Under the pieces are notes generated by a model, which did no database searches, had not been told where the DNA came from, and was given only the letters and a program-made list of their open reading frames with translations. The translations under genes were made by a program, and so were the position numbers. Below are positions 16,892-25,899 of a DNA stretch of 64,000 bases, one piece after another. The stretch's first letter is position 1; each line of letters opens with the position of its first letter. Source of the stretch: Alphaproteobacteria bacterium (GTDB taxonomy: Bacteria; Pseudomonadota; Alphaproteobacteria; Micropepsales; Micropepsaceae); contig JAFKEU010000009.1 of NCBI GenBank assembly GCA_017308475.1, positions 124,001 to 188,000 of the forward strand. The letters are read 5' to 3'.

Positions 16892-16995
16892 CGGAGGGTG
16901 CTCTTGAGCACATGGTCTAGCCCATGTCGCGCGCCGGGCAAAGTCAAGCAATTCGTTTCCTTGTCTTTTACGCCCCGCACCCCATAATTTGAACC

Positions 16996-17616
16996 ATGGT
17001 TTCGCCCCGCCCTCCCCGCTTCAAAAGCGATATCCGGATCAAGCCGGAAAAGCCGCGCCGGAAGGCCGAGCCTGCGGTGCGCCTGTGCGAGGCAGAGGGC
17101 TGTATCGGCCCCGGCGAGTGCCGCGTGCCGCGCTCGCGCAACAATCTGGGGGAATTTTACTGGTACTGCACCGCCCATGCACGGGCCCACAATGAGGCCT
17201 GGGATTATTTCGAGGGCATGGACGACGACGCCATCACCAGGTTCCGTGACGAGGCTGTGCTGGGCCATCGTCCCACCTGGCCCCTGGGCAAGCGCGCCGC
17301 CAAGGCGCGGACCGGTCAGCGCATTTTCCGCGATGGGGCCTTCGAAGTGGATGACCGCCATGTGCTGTTTGCGGAGGATGCGGAGAATCCTGCCCCGCGG
17401 CGGCCGGAACGCCAGCTGACCCGGTTGCAGGCGATAGCCATGGACACGCTGCAACTGGCGCACAACGCCACCTTGATCGAGATAAAGGCGCGGTATAAGG
17501 AGCTTGTGAAGCGTTTTCATCCCGACGCGAATGGCGGCGACCGGGGCGCTGAGGAACGCCTGAAACAGGTTATCAAAGCCTATGGGGTTCTGCGCGCCTC
17601 CGGCCTTCTCACCTGA
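16996..17616 (+). CDS. J-domain co-chaperone-like protein
   Basis: 206 residues. A basic N-terminus is followed by a Cys-containing segment (CEAEGCIGPGECRVP, then YWYCTAHARAHN) that may bind metal, and a C-terminal J-like domain (about 140-206): LQLAHNATLIEIKARYKELVKRFHPDANGG, with the HPD triad that stimulates DnaK ATPase. This protein family, with the J domain at the C-terminus, is characteristic of Alphaproteobacteria and sits beside bolA and cobS. Client or partner unknown. The ATG at 16996 is preferred; no ribosome site is strong. Followed by cobS after 60 bases. Confidence 0.88.
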   Translation: MVSPRPPRFKSDIRIKPEKPRRKAEPAVRLCEAEGCIGPGECRVPRSRNNLGEFYWYCTAHARAHNEAWDYFEGMDDDAITRFRDEAVLGHRPTWPLGKRAAKARTGQRIFRDGAFEVDDRHVLFAEDAENPAPRRPERQLTRLQAIAMDTLQLAHNATLIEIKARYKELVKRFHPDANGGDRGAEERLKQVIKAYGVLRASGLLT

Positions 17617-17676
17617 AACGGGCACCCCAGGCCCGGACGTCAATCCGCGCGCGGCGGGACTTGCGGATACAGGCTG

Positions 17677-18657
17677 ATGAGTACCCACACCGAAACACTC
17701 GATCCCGCCATGATGCCCGACACGGAAGTCGAGGCCGGGCCTCTGTTCGGCATCGCCACCAAGCTCAGGGTGCCGGCCTTCAGGACGGCGGGCGAGCATG
17801 TGCCGGAGATTGATCCTGCCTATCGCTTCGACCGCGACACCACACTGGCGATCCTGGCGGGCTTTGCCTTCAACCGCCGGGTGATGATCCAGGGCTATCA
17901 CGGCACCGGAAAGTCCACCCATATCGAACAGGTGGCGGCGCGCCTGAACTGGCCGTGCATCCGCATCAACCTGGACAGCCATGTCAGCCGCATCGACCTG
18001 ATCGGCAAGGATGCGATCGTGCTGAAGGACGGCTTGCAGGTTACCGAATTCCGCGAAGGTCTGCTGCCTTGGGCGTTGCAGCGGCCCGTGGCGCTGGTGT
18101 TCGACGAATATGACGCCGGCCGCCCCGATGTGATGTTCGTGATCCAGCGCGTGTTGGAAGCTAGCGGGCGGCTGACGCTGCTGGACCAGAACAAGGTGAT
18201 CCACCCGCATCCGGCCTTCCGCCTGTTCGCCACCACCAATACGATCGGCCTGGGCGACACCACCGGCCTCTATCACGGCACCCAGCAGATCAACCAGGGC
18301 CAGATGGACCGCTGGTCGATTGTCACGACGCTGAACTATCTCAGCCATGATGCGGAGGAAGAGATCGTGGCCGCCAAGGTGCCCGGGTTCGACCGCAAGA
18401 CCATCTCGGCCATGGTCAGGCTGGCCGACATGACACGTAATGCCTTCGTCGCGGGCGACCTGTCGACCGTGATGAGCCCGCGTACCGTCATCACCTGGGC
18501 GCAGAATGCGGAGATCTTCGGCGATATCGGCTTTGCCTTCCGCCTGACGTTCCTCAACAAGTGCGACGAACTGGAACGGGCGTCCGTCGCAGAGTTCTAT
18601 CAGCGCTGCTTCGGCGAGGAACTGCCGGAAAGCGCGGCCAAGGTGCTTGTCGCGTAG
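17677..18657 (+). CDS. cobS: Aerobic cobaltochelatase subunit CobS
   Basis: 326 residues, normal length. AAA+ ATPase with Walker [14 protein letters not shown] (about 72-84), Walker [12 protein letters not shown] (about 140-150), and [19 protein letters not shown] as sensor region. CobS and CobT form the chaperone-like ring that, with CobN, inserts cobalt into hydrogenobyrinic acid diamide for B12. CobN is not in this window. In lineages that lack de novo B12 synthesis, CobST pairs persist with an unclear role. ATG 17677 follows the J-domain gene; cobT is 55 bases downstream with a hairpin between them. Confidence 0.95.
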   Translation: MSTHTETLDPAMMPDTEVEAGPLFGIATKLRVPAFRTAGEHVPEIDPAYRFDRDTTLAILAGFAFNRRVMIQGYHGTGKSTHIEQVAARLNWPCIRINLDSHVSRIDLIGKDAIVLKDGLQVTEFREGLLPWALQRPVALVFDEYDAGRPDVMFVIQRVLEASGRLTLLDQNKVIHPHPAFRLFATTNTIGLGDTTGLYHGTQQINQGQMDRWSIVTTLNYLSHDAEEEIVAAKVPGFDRKTISAMVRLADMTRNAFVAGDLSTVMSPRTVITWAQNAEIFGDIGFAFRLTFLNKCDELERASVAEFYQRCFGEELPESAAKVLVA

Positions 18658-18666
18658 CGACAAGCA

Positions 18667-18683
18667 CCCCGCTTCATGCGGGG
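18667..18683. repeat. Short palindromic element (REP-like hairpin) between cobS and cobT
   Basis: CCCCGC-TTCAT-GCGGGG forms a perfect 6-bp GC stem with a 5-base loop directly after the cobS stop. The surrounding bases match the style of proteobacterial extragenic palindromes whose translation reads [11 protein letters not shown]. No second copy is present in this window. It could slow transcription or protect the cobS mRNA 3' end, changing the CobS:CobT ratio. REP identity is inferred. Confidence 0.5.
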
Positions 18684-18712
18684 GATCCAGTTTGAGAGGA
18701 ACTGGAACAAGC

Positions 18713-20566
18713 ATGGTGAAACCTGAATCCCCCTCCGAGCCCTTCAAACGCGCCGTTTCCGTGGCGGTGCGCTCGCTGGCGGGCGAGCCTGAGCTGGAAG
18801 TCAGCTATTCCTCCGAGCCGCCGGGCCTGAAAGGCCTGAAGGCACGCCTGCCCTCGCCCGCGCGCAACCTGTCGGCACGCGACATCGCGCTGGTGCGCGG
18901 CACCGGCGATGCCTATGCCCTGCGCAAGGCCTATCACGACGAGAAAATCAACGCCCAGTTCCGCCCCGCCAGCGTCGAAAGCGCCGCGTTGTTCGAGGCC
19001 GCGGAGCAGGCCCGCGTGGAGGCCATCGGCTCGCTGGCGATGAAAGGCGTCGCCGCCAACCTAACCGCGGGTCTGGAGCAGCGCCTTCTGAACCGCGGCC
19101 TGGGCAAGGCGCATGCGCGCGAGGAAGCGCCGCTAGCCGATGTCCTGGGCCTGATCGTGCGCGAGCACCTGACCGGCGAAAAGCCGCCCGCCACGCTGGC
19201 GCCGGCGGTCGATCTGTGGCGGCCCTTCATCGAGGAGCGGGCCGGCAAGGACCTGGACAGGCTGGGCATGGCGCTGCGCGACCAGAAGGCCTTCGCGCGC
19301 CTGACCCGCACCCTGCTCAATCATCTCGCTTTCGGTGACGAGACCGATGCCGACCAGTCGTCGGAAAACGAAGCGGAGGGCGAAAGCCCCGACGGCACCA
19401 ATGAAGGTGACCAGCAGGAGGCGCGTGAGGAGGGCGAGACTGCAAGTTCTGAATCGGCCGACGCCGCCGAGGACGGCGAAGAGGTCGAGAGCGACGGCGA
19501 GGCGGACCTGTCCGAAGAGATGGCCGACGCCGCCGAGCCCGAGGAAGGCGCCCGCCCCCAGCGCAACGAAGCACCGTTCAGCCATCAGGACGAGTGGGGC
19601 TACAAGGTCTTCACTACCGAATTCGACGAGGAGATCGCAGCCGCCGACCTGTGCGAGCCGGAAGAACTGGCGCGGCTGCGCCATTTCCTGGACCAGCAAC
19701 TTTCATCCCTTCAGGGGGTGGTGGCGCGCTTGGCCAACAAGCTGCAGCGCCTTCTGATGGCCCAGCAGAACCGCCACTGGGAATATGACCTGGAGGAAGG
19801 GATGCTGGATGCCTCGCGCCTGCCGCGCATTGTGATCGATCCGATGTATCCGCTCTCCTTCAAGCGCGAGAAGGACACCAGTTTCCGCGACACGGTGGTG
19901 ACGCTGCTGCTGGACAATTCCGGCTCGATGCGCGGGCGCCCCATCATGGTGGCGGCAATGTGCGCCGACATACTGGGCCGTACGCTGGAACGGGTGGGCG
20001 TGAAGACCGAGATACTGGGCTTCACCACCCGTGCCTGGAAAGGCGGCCAGAGCCGCGAGCAATGGCTGGCTGCGGGCAAACCGCAACATCCGGGGCGGCT
20101 GAACGACCTGCGCCACATCGTCTACAAGGCCGCCGACGAGCCCTGGCGCCGGGCCAAGCAGAACCTCGGCCTGATGATGCGCGAGGGGCTTCTGAAGGAA
20201 AATATCGACGGCGAAGCACTGACCTGGGCGCACAACCGCATCATCGCCCGCCCCGAGCAGCGCAAGATCCTGATGGTGATCTCCGACGGCGCGCCGGTCG
20301 ACGATTCAACGCTGTCGGTGAATGCGGGCAACTATCTGGAAAAGCACCTGCGCCGGGTGATCGAGGAGATCGAGACCCGCTCCAGCGTGGAACTGACCGC
20401 CATCGGCATCGGCCATGACGTGACGCGCTACTACCAGAAGGCCGTCACCATCGTGGACGCAGAGCAGCTGGGCGGGGCGATGACGGAGCAGCTGATCTCG
20501 CTGTTCGCCGAGGATACCCGTCAGACCGACCGGCTCGCCGGCCGGCGCAGGCGCCGCGCCGCGTAA
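18713..20566 (+). CDS. cobT: Aerobic cobaltochelatase subunit CobT
   Basis: 617 residues, typical CobT length. The N-terminal domain (about 1-200) is followed by a strongly acidic, Glu/Asp-rich linker (about 208-285) and a C-terminal von Willebrand A domain whose MIDAS motif is [13 protein letters not shown] (near 398). The linker and VWA domain couple CobS ATP hydrolysis to CobN. ATG 18713 has GAGAGGAAC upstream; the in-frame ATG at 18647 overlaps cobS and reads through the palindrome, so it is rejected. A strong terminator follows 67 bases after the stop. Confidence 0.95.
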   Translation: MVKPESPSEPFKRAVSVAVRSLAGEPELEVSYSSEPPGLKGLKARLPSPARNLSARDIALVRGTGDAYALRKAYHDEKINAQFRPASVESAALFEAAEQARVEAIGSLAMKGVAANLTAGLEQRLLNRGLGKAHAREEAPLADVLGLIVREHLTGEKPPATLAPAVDLWRPFIEERAGKDLDRLGMALRDQKAFARLTRTLLNHLAFGDETDADQSSENEAEGESPDGTNEGDQQEAREEGETASSESADAAEDGEEVESDGEADLSEEMADAAEPEEGARPQRNEAPFSHQDEWGYKVFTTEFDEEIAAADLCEPEELARLRHFLDQQLSSLQGVVARLANKLQRLLMAQQNRHWEYDLEEGMLDASRLPRIVIDPMYPLSFKREKDTSFRDTVVTLLLDNSGSMRGRPIMVAAMCADILGRTLERVGVKTEILGFTTRAWKGGQSREQWLAAGKPQHPGRLNDLRHIVYKAADEPWRRAKQNLGLMMREGLLKENIDGEALTWAHNRIIARPEQRKILMVISDGAPVDDSTLSVNAGNYLEKHLRRVIEEIETRSSVELTAIGIGHDVTRYYQKAVTIVDAEQLGGAMTEQLISLFAEDTRQTDRLAGRRRRRAA

Positions 20567-20630
20567 GGTGGCGCTCGCCCGAAGCGCCTGCCCCGCGCTT
20601 CCCCGTGCTTTCGTTGACAATCTTGAGCGT

Positions 20631-20698
20631 GTCAGGCCGCCTTTGCGGCGGCCTTCTTTTTTTGGCTTGGTCAGGCCGCCTTTGCGGCGGCCTTCTTT
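20631..20698. repeat. Tandem 39-base-period duplication of the rpmB 3' end
   Basis: Two perfect 29-base copies at 20631-20659 and 20670-20698, spaced 39 bases start to start. The right-hand copy encodes the end of L28 (KKAAAKAA and its stop). The left-hand copy is in the same reading frame on the minus strand, 13 codons downstream, and would again encode KKAAAKAA and a TGA. On the plus strand the left copy acts as the cobT terminator. Confidence 0.9.
20634..20663 (+). terminator. Intrinsic terminator after cobT
   Basis: AGGCCGCC-TTTGC-GGCGGCCT gives an 8-bp GC-rich stem with a 5-base loop, followed by TCTTTTTTT. It is oriented to stop plus-strand transcription from cobS-cobT before it enters rpmB from the opposite side. 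The hairpin is a copy of the last codons of rpmB (see repeat at 20631-20698). In the minus direction there is no T-run. Confidence 0.85.
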
Positions 20699-20964
20699 GC
20701 AATCGCCCGCTTCAGGCGCAGGGCGCGCGGCGACAGCTGGGAGTCCTTGCACTTCAGGATGAAGGGATCCAGACCGCCATTGCGGTCGACCGAACGCAGG
20801 GCATTGGTGGAAATCTTCAGCTTGTAGCTGTTGCCCAGCAGGTCGCTGGCCAGCGCGATCACCTGCAGATTCGGACGATAGATGCGCTTGGTCTTGTTGT
20901 TGGCGTGGCTGACATTGTGGCCGACCATCAGGCCTTTTCCGGTCAATTCGCAGCGACGTGACAT
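20671..20964 (-). CDS. rpmB: 50S ribosomal protein L28
   Basis: 97 residues. It starts [11 protein letters not shown] and contains [14 protein letters not shown], typical of alphaproteobacterial L28; the single N-terminal Cys does not make a zinc motif. The C-terminal Ala/Lys tail (KKAAAKAA) is encoded by a GC-rich inverted repeat. The protein sits on the large subunit near the L1 stalk and E site. ATG 20964 is divergent from the DUF3108 gene with 217 bases between, a conserved alphaproteobacterial arrangement. Confidence 0.97.
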   Translation of the reverse strand: MSRRCELTGKGLMVGHNVSHANNKTKRIYRPNLQVIALASDLLGNSYKLKISTNALRSVDRNGGLDPFILKCKDSQLSPRALRLKRAIAKKAAAKAA

Positions 20965-21181
20965 GGCGGCATCTCTTCAGATTCGCGAAGTTTCGCGGGT
21001 TTTTCAGGCTTTTAGCGGCTCTGTGGCCGAAAAGAGGGCTGGTTCATAAGGAAATGGCCCCCTTTGGTCAAGCACCGTTCCCGGAAAACCCGCCCGGCAT
21101 GGAAACCAAAGGCATTTCCGGGGTTTGCCGACCAGCCGGCCTCCGCCCTATAAATGGGCCCTGCCCTTCAGGAAGCTCCAG

Positions 21182-22048
21182 ATGACGCATCGTCCCCTTC
21201 TGCTTGCCGCCCTCTTCAGCACCCTGATGCTGCCTGCCGAAATGCCCGCCTTGGCGGCGGGGGGGGCCGGCGCCCAGGCCCCCGCCCTGCCTGCCTCCAA
21301 GGTCCAGATGGCCATGACCATCTATGCTGGGGGCATCACCCTGGGCAAGGTGGATATGGATGCCACCATCCGGGGCGGGGATTATCAGGTGGTCTCCAAC
21401 CTCACCACCTCCGGCGTGGTCAACGCTTTCTGGCAGGCCGAGATCCAGGCGACCTCTTCCGGCAAGCTGGGTGAGGACAGGTTCCAGCCCGCACTTTATG
21501 ACAGTTTCGACATCGGCCATTCCGGCAAGAAGCAGGAAGTCTCGCTGACCTATGACGGGGCGGGCCCGCCGCGACTTTACGCCGACCCCGTCTATTCGGT
21601 GACAGGATACGAGGTGAAGCCGGAAGAGCAGAAAGACACCCTCGATCCCCTGAGCGCGGTGATGTTCATCGTCAGCGGCGCAGGCGCCAAACCCGGCAAC
21701 CCATGCGCGCTGGTGGCGCCCGTGTTCGACGGGCGGCGCCGCTACAATATCGAGATGAAGAAGCTCCGTGACATCGACATCGACATGGATAACGGCCTCT
21801 ACAAGGGAAAGGGGCTTCTGTGTGCCATCAGGTACAAGCAACTCGCCGGCTTCAAGCCGCGCGTTATCAAGGCCAATGAGAGCTTTCCCACCATCAACGC
21901 CTGGATCACCACCATCCACAGCACGGTCACGGGCCGCGATTATGTGGTCCCACTGCGCGTTTGGGCCGACACCAAATATGGCGTGGTCGCAGTCCTGGCG
22001 AACAGCGTGAAGGTGGACGGCGCTGCCCCCGGCGGGATCAAATCCTGA
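21182..22048 (+). CDS. Periplasmic DUF3108 protein
   Basis: 288 residues. A signal peptide ends at ALA-A near residue 25. DUF3108 features follow: a repeated beta-strand body with YAGGITLGKVDMDATIRGGDYQVVSN, the TSGVVNAFW turn, DSFDIGHSGKKQEV and a C-terminal VVPLRVWADTKYGVVAV. The function of the family is not established; predicted fold resembles outer-membrane-lipid or LPS-associated carriers, which is inference. Its place between rpmB and the SUV3-like helicase is strongly conserved in Alphaproteobacteria. ATG 21182 follows CAGGAAGCTCC. Confidence 0.85.
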   Translation: MTHRPLLLAALFSTLMLPAEMPALAAGGAGAQAPALPASKVQMAMTIYAGGITLGKVDMDATIRGGDYQVVSNLTTSGVVNAFWQAEIQATSSGKLGEDRFQPALYDSFDIGHSGKKQEVSLTYDGAGPPRLYADPVYSVTGYEVKPEEQKDTLDPLSAVMFIVSGAGAKPGNPCALVAPVFDGRRRYNIEMKKLRDIDIDMDNGLYKGKGLLCAIRYKQLAGFKPRVIKANESFPTINAWITTIHSTVTGRDYVVPLRVWADTKYGVVAVLANSVKVDGAAPGGIKS

Positions 22049-22390
22049 AATTGCGAATACCGTCCCGGCGGCCCCTGGGATGCTCCGGGTACGGAATAGA
22101 GTCGCGGCGCCCTGACAAGGGGCCAAAATTGGCCCCTGCCACTAGATGTGGTGGTTGGCAACTCCGCAGGGGACAGCTAAATGTATGAGAACAAAGGCAG
22201 ATATTTGATTGGTTAGTGATTCGGACTGTATCTGTTCCGTATACGTGCCGATCTTCAACGCGGCATCCACAGCCGCCTTTCCTGGCTTTCCCACATTGCT
22301 TTGGTGTCATCCATGCGGCGGCCCTGTAATGCTTCCGGCACAGGGTCCTTTTTTCCTTGCGCCGGCGCTCCAAGACGCCATTTAAAGCCC
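22049..22390. other. Gene-free region before the helicase, with a 9-bp-stem hairpin
   Basis: The only gap over 300 bases. At 22118-22137 it holds AGGGGCCAA-AA-TTGGCCCCT, a near-perfect palindrome with no following T-run. From about 22150 to 22260 it is notably AT-richer than its surroundings and likely contains the helicase-operon promoter. Open frames here are short and have no family features. An 11-codon reading from the ATG at 22181 ends at once and is not called a gene. Confidence 0.5.
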
Positions 22391-24913
22391 ATGGACAGAG
22401 CCCGCCCTGCCGCCAAGGTGACGGCGATCCTGGGGCCTACCAACACCGGCAAGACCCATTTCGCCATCGAGCGCATGCTGGCGCACAAATCCGGCATGAT
22501 CGGCCTGCCGCTGCGCCTTCTAGCGCGCGAGGTCTATGACCGCATCCTGCGCCAGCGGGGGCCGGCCGAAGTCGCTCTCATCACCGGCGAAGAGAAGATC
22601 GTACCCAAGGCGCCGCGCTTCTATGTCTGCACCGTCGAGGCGATGCCCCTGGACATTCCGGTCGCCTGCCTGGTGATCGACGAGATACAGCTTTGCGCCG
22701 ACCCCGAGCGCGGCCATGTCTTCACCGACCGGCTGCTGCATGCGCGGGGAGGCGAAGAAACGCTGCTTCTGGGCAGCGACACGATGCGCGGCATTATCCA
22801 GCGTTTCATTCCGAAATGCTGGTTCACGACCAGGGCGCGGTTTTCCGACCTGGCCTATACGGGCGCGAAGAAGCTGACCCGCCTGCCCCGCCGCTCCGCG
22901 GTGGTGGGTTTCTCGGCGGAAGACGTCTATGGCATCGCCGAAATCATCCGCCGCCAGCGCGGCGGCGCCGCCGTGGTGCTGGGGGCGCTGTCCCCCCGCA
23001 CCCGCAACGCGCAGGTCGAACTCTATCAGTCCGGCGATGTCGATTTCCTGGTGGCGACCGACGCCATCGGCATGGGACTGAACATGGACGTCGACCACGT
23101 CGCCTTCGCCGCGCGCGAGAAGTTCGATGGGGCGCGCATGCGTGCCCTGCGCGCCGACGAGATCGGCCAGATCGCCGGCCGCGCCGGGCGCTTTCGCAGC
23201 GACGGCACCTTTGGCGTCACCGCCGATTGCGAGCCGTTCGAGGAGGAACTGGTCGCCCGCCTGGAAAGCCACCGCTATGATCCGGTGCGGGTGCTTCAGT
23301 GGCGCAATTCGGCATTGGATTTCCGGTCCCTGGCGCGCCTGAACGAAAGCCTGGATGCACCGCCGCCGGAGCGCGGCCTGACGCGTGCGCGGCCCGCCAG
23401 CGATGCGGTGGCGCTGAAAACCCTTTCGGACGATGACGAGGTCAAAACCATCGCCACGGCGCGCGATCGGGTGACGCGGCTGTGGGAGGTCTGCCAGCTT
23501 CCCGACTTCCGCAAGCTTTCCACCGACGAGCATGTGCGACTGGTGCGCGCCATCTTCCTGTTCCTGTCAGGTGAAGCCGGCGCGATCCCCGATGACTGGC
23601 TGGCGCGCCAGATCGCTCGCGCCGACGTGACGGAAGGCGATGTGGCGACGCTTTCGGGGCGGCTGGCCATGATCCGCACCTTCACCTATGCGGCGCACAG
23701 GCCGGGCTGGACCTCTGATGGCGCCCACTGGCAGGGCATTACCCGCGCGGTTGAGGACCGGCTGTCCGACGGGCTGCACCAGGCACTCATCCAGCGATTC
23801 ATCGACCGGCGCACATCGGTGCTGATAAAGCATCTGCGCGACGACGAATTTGCGTCGCTGGCGCTGGACGAAGCTGGTGGCGTTTCAATCGGCGGCGAAG
23901 CGATAGGCCGGCTGGATGGCTTCCGCTTCGTGCCTGATCCGCGGGCAACCGGTTTTCATGGGCGCACGCTGCGCGCCGCCGCGCTGAAGGGGCTGGAAAG
24001 CGAGATTGCCTTCCGCAGCGCCGCGCTGGCCGGGGCGGAGGATACCGCCATTACCCTCAGCGAGCATGGCAAGCTGTGGTGGGATGGCGCCATTGTCGCG
24101 CGGCTGGTGAAGGGCCCCTCGCCGCTTTCGCCGAACATCCAGGTGCTGGCCGACGAGCATGTGAAGACCGACGCGCTTGAACAGCGACTGCGCGCCTGGC
24201 TGGCGGCGCGCATCAAGGACAGGCTGGGCGCGCTGGAAGCCCTGCAGGATGCGAGCGAAGCGCGCACAGGCACGGAAGGGGCTCTGCCGGGCTTGGCGCG
24301 TGGCATTGCCCACCAGCTGGCGGAGAATTTTGGCGCGCTGGATCGCGCCACGCTGACGCTGCCCGACAAGCTGGGGCCGGTGTTGCGGGCGCTTCGGCCC
24401 TTCGGTGTATGGCTGGGCCGCCGCCATGTCTATCTGCCCCGGCTTCTGCGTCCCGATGCGGCGGCGCTGCTGACCCTGTTGTGGGGAGTATGGGGAGGAA
24501 AGGATGCGCCCCCGGCCCCGCCGGCCCCCGGCCTGACCTCATTCGCCATCGACAAGGGCACCGACCTTCATTCGCTTCACGCAGCCGGTTTCGCCGTGAT
24601 CGCGCGGCGCGCCATCCGCTTCGACATGCTGGAGCGGCTGGAGGACGAGCTGGAAAAGGCGCTGGCCTCAGGTGCCGATGCCGAGAGCGTGCTGGGGCGG
24701 GTGATCTCGCTTTTGGGCGCGAGCAGGGAAGAAGGCCGGGCTGTTCTCTCGGCCCTGGGCTGGCAACTGGCCGAGGTCCAGGGGGCTCAGCCCGTCTGGC
24801 GCAGGAAGCCCCAGGCTCGGCCCAGGCCACGGCGGGCGCGCGTGCCAGAGGCCGTGAAGGTCGATCCCCATTCGCCTTTCGCCGAACTGGCCAGGCTGGT
24901 GAAACGGGCATGA
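22391..24913 (+). CDS. SUV3-like DEAD/DExH ATP-dependent RNA helicase
   Basis: 840 residues. Helicase core: Walker A GPTNTGKT at 15-22, DEIQ box at 97-100, and motif VI QIAGRAGRF near 258, matching the SUPV3L1/Suv3 branch found in mitochondria and Alphaproteobacteria. The C-terminal half (about 450-800) is helical and ends in a basic RRKPQARPRPRRAR tail. Mitochondrial Suv3 unwinds RNA for degradation with PNPase; an RNA-turnover role is inferred. ATG 22391 is chosen since the Walker A follows closely; the ATG at 22301 is not supported. Its stop overlaps the S4 gene (ATGA). Confidence 0.93.
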   Translation: MDRARPAAKVTAILGPTNTGKTHFAIERMLAHKSGMIGLPLRLLAREVYDRILRQRGPAEVALITGEEKIVPKAPRFYVCTVEAMPLDIPVACLVIDEIQLCADPERGHVFTDRLLHARGGEETLLLGSDTMRGIIQRFIPKCWFTTRARFSDLAYTGAKKLTRLPRRSAVVGFSAEDVYGIAEIIRRQRGGAAVVLGALSPRTRNAQVELYQSGDVDFLVATDAIGMGLNMDVDHVAFAAREKFDGARMRALRADEIGQIAGRAGRFRSDGTFGVTADCEPFEEELVARLESHRYDPVRVLQWRNSALDFRSLARLNESLDAPPPERGLTRARPASDAVALKTLSDDDEVKTIATARDRVTRLWEVCQLPDFRKLSTDEHVRLVRAIFLFLSGEAGAIPDDWLARQIARADVTEGDVATLSGRLAMIRTFTYAAHRPGWTSDGAHWQGITRAVEDRLSDGLHQALIQRFIDRRTSVLIKHLRDDEFASLALDEAGGVSIGGEAIGRLDGFRFVPDPRATGFHGRTLRAAALKGLESEIAFRSAALAGAEDTAITLSEHGKLWWDGAIVARLVKGPSPLSPNIQVLADEHVKTDALEQRLRAWLAARIKDRLGALEALQDASEARTGTEGALPGLARGIAHQLAENFGALDRATLTLPDKLGPVLRALRPFGVWLGRRHVYLPRLLRPDAAALLTLLWGVWGGKDAPPAPPAPGLTSFAIDKGTDLHSLHAAGFAVIARRAIRFDMLERLEDELEKALASGADAESVLGRVISLLGASREEGRAVLSALGWQLAEVQGAQPVWRRKPQARPRPRRARVPEAVKVDPHSPFAELARLVKRA

Positions 24914-25170
24914 GCGAAAGCGCCCGTATCGACAAATGGCTGTTCTGCGCCCGATTCTATCGCAGCCGTGCCTTGGCCCAGGCCGCCGCCAGTTCGGGGC
25001 GTCTCAGGCTGAACGGCAACCGGGTGGAGAAGCCGGCCCAGAACCTGCGGCCCGGCGATGTCCTTACCCTGGGAAAGGGCGGCCAAGTGGTGGCGCTGAA
25101 GGTCCTGGCACTGGCCGAGCGGCGGGGCCCGGCCAGCGTGGCCAAAGGCCTGTACGAGATCCTGGAGTGA
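24910..25170 (+). CDS. S4-domain RNA-binding protein, Hsp15-like
   Basis: 86 residues consisting of one S4 domain: RIDKWLFCARFYRSRALAQ, then GRLRLNGNRVEKPAQNLRPGD and VLTLGKGG. In E. coli the homologue Hsp15 rescues stalled 50S subunits carrying peptidyl-tRNA; that role is inferred. The ATG at 24910 overlaps the helicase stop by four bases, so the pair is translationally coupled. The helicase-S4-ferredoxin-CarD order is typical of Alphaproteobacteria. Confidence 0.92.
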   Translation: MSESARIDKWLFCARFYRSRALAQAAASSGRLRLNGNRVEKPAQNLRPGDVLTLGKGGQVVALKVLALAERRGPASVAKGLYEILE

Positions 25171-25172
25171 AC

Positions 25173-25195
25173 CAGTTGCGATTTATTCGCAACTG
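25173..25195. promoter_or_regulatory. Perfect inverted repeat upstream of fdxA, Fur-box-like
   Basis: CAGTTGCGA-TTTAT-TCGCAACTG is a perfect 9-bp inverted repeat with a 5-base centre, 81 bases before the fdxA start. Its core TTGCGATTTATTCGCAA has the spacing and A/T centre of Fur-family operators (TTGCGAATnATTCGCAA-like) seen in GC-rich Proteobacteria. No T-run follows, so a terminator is less likely. Assignment to Fur, Mur or Irr is inference. Confidence 0.55.
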
Positions 25196-25276
25196 TGGTG
25201 CGCTATTTAAGTCCTTGCCACACCGGGCAGCGCGCCTTATCCAACCCCCGTTTTTTCGCCTTCCGGAGCTACCTGA

Positions 25277-25615
25277 ATGACCTACGTCGTCACCGAAGCC
25301 TGCATCAAGTGCAAGTTCATGGACTGCGTGGAAGTCTGCCCGGTGGATTGCTTTTATGAGGGGGAGAACATGCTGGTGATCCACCCTGACGAGTGCATCG
25401 ACTGTGGCGTCTGCGAGCCGGAATGCCCGCCCGAAGCGATCAAGGCCGACACCGAATCGGGCCTGGAGAAGTGGCTGGCAGTGAATGCCGAATACGCCAA
25501 GGTGTGGCCCAATATCAGCCAGAAGGGCGAGCCGCCGGCTGACGCCAAGGAGATGCAGGGCGTTCCCGACAAGTTCGAGAAGTTCTTCAGTCCCGAACCG
25601 GGTTCGGGTTCCTGA
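25277..25615 (+). CDS. fdxA: Seven-iron ferredoxin FdxA
   Basis: 112 residues, the common length. Cysteines at 9, 12, 17, 21, 25, 40, 43, 46 and 50 supply the [3Fe-4S] and [4Fe-4S] clusters ([17 protein letters not shown], then [12 protein letters not shown]). The C-terminal tail of about 55 residues ([17 protein letters not shown]) is typical of Azotobacter-type FdI. It is a cytoplasmic low-potential electron carrier whose partner here is unknown. An inverted repeat resembling a Fur box lies upstream. ATG 25277 follows CCGGAGCTACCTGA. Confidence 0.96.
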   Translation: MTYVVTEACIKCKFMDCVEVCPVDCFYEGENMLVIHPDECIDCGVCEPECPPEAIKADTESGLEKWLAVNAEYAKVWPNISQKGEPPADAKEMQGVPDKFEKFFSPEPGSGS

Positions 25616-25844
25616 CCCGCAAGGCCTGCCGATAAAGGGGACTGGGCACCCGGCCAAGCTCCGCTTGCGCCGCAACGGAGGCATGCGTGGCGAGCGGTCC
25701 TGCCAAGCGCTTGAATCTGTGGGAGATTCCGGGTAAGGATTAAATAAAATGCCGCAAATTCAATACGTTGGCGTCATGATCCTTCCGTTTCGACGGATTC
25801 TGTGATAACCTTCTTTTCGTTCAAATACGTGACACACGCGCGCG

Positions 25845-25864
25845 CTCCGGTCCCCCTTCCGGAG
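25845..25864 (+). promoter_or_regulatory. Hairpin in the carD 5' leader
   Basis: CTCCGG-TCCCCCTT-CCGGAG makes a 6-bp stem, 35 bases before the carD ATG. The 284-base fdxA-carD gap is otherwise free of genes and has an AT-rich core around 25740-25800 that probably contains the carD promoter. The hairpin may affect translation or stability; nothing more can be said. Confidence 0.35.
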
Positions 25865-25899
25865 GGAAGTTCGCGCTTTGTCCGCAACCGGAAAAGAAA

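Noticed and set aside
17617..17676. A cobalamin riboswitch before cobS
   Set aside because: Only 60 bases are available and no B12-box-like element was found.
16888..18747. A 619-codon minus-strand frame across the J-domain gene and cobS
   Set aside because: It runs opposite two clear genes, has low-complexity Gly/His-rich sequence and no start or ribosome site of its own.
20614..20640. TTGACA as a -35 box between cobT and rpmB
   Set aside because: The two genes converge here, and no gene begins downstream; the spot is within the terminator region.
22181..22216. Short leader peptide frame MYENKGRYLIG before the helicase
   Set aside because: Eleven codons with no attenuator structure following it; could be chance.
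22038..22373. A 111-codon minus-strand frame in the 22049-22390 gap
   Set aside because: Arg/Cys-rich, no ribosome site, overlaps the end of the DUF3108 gene and the presumed promoter.
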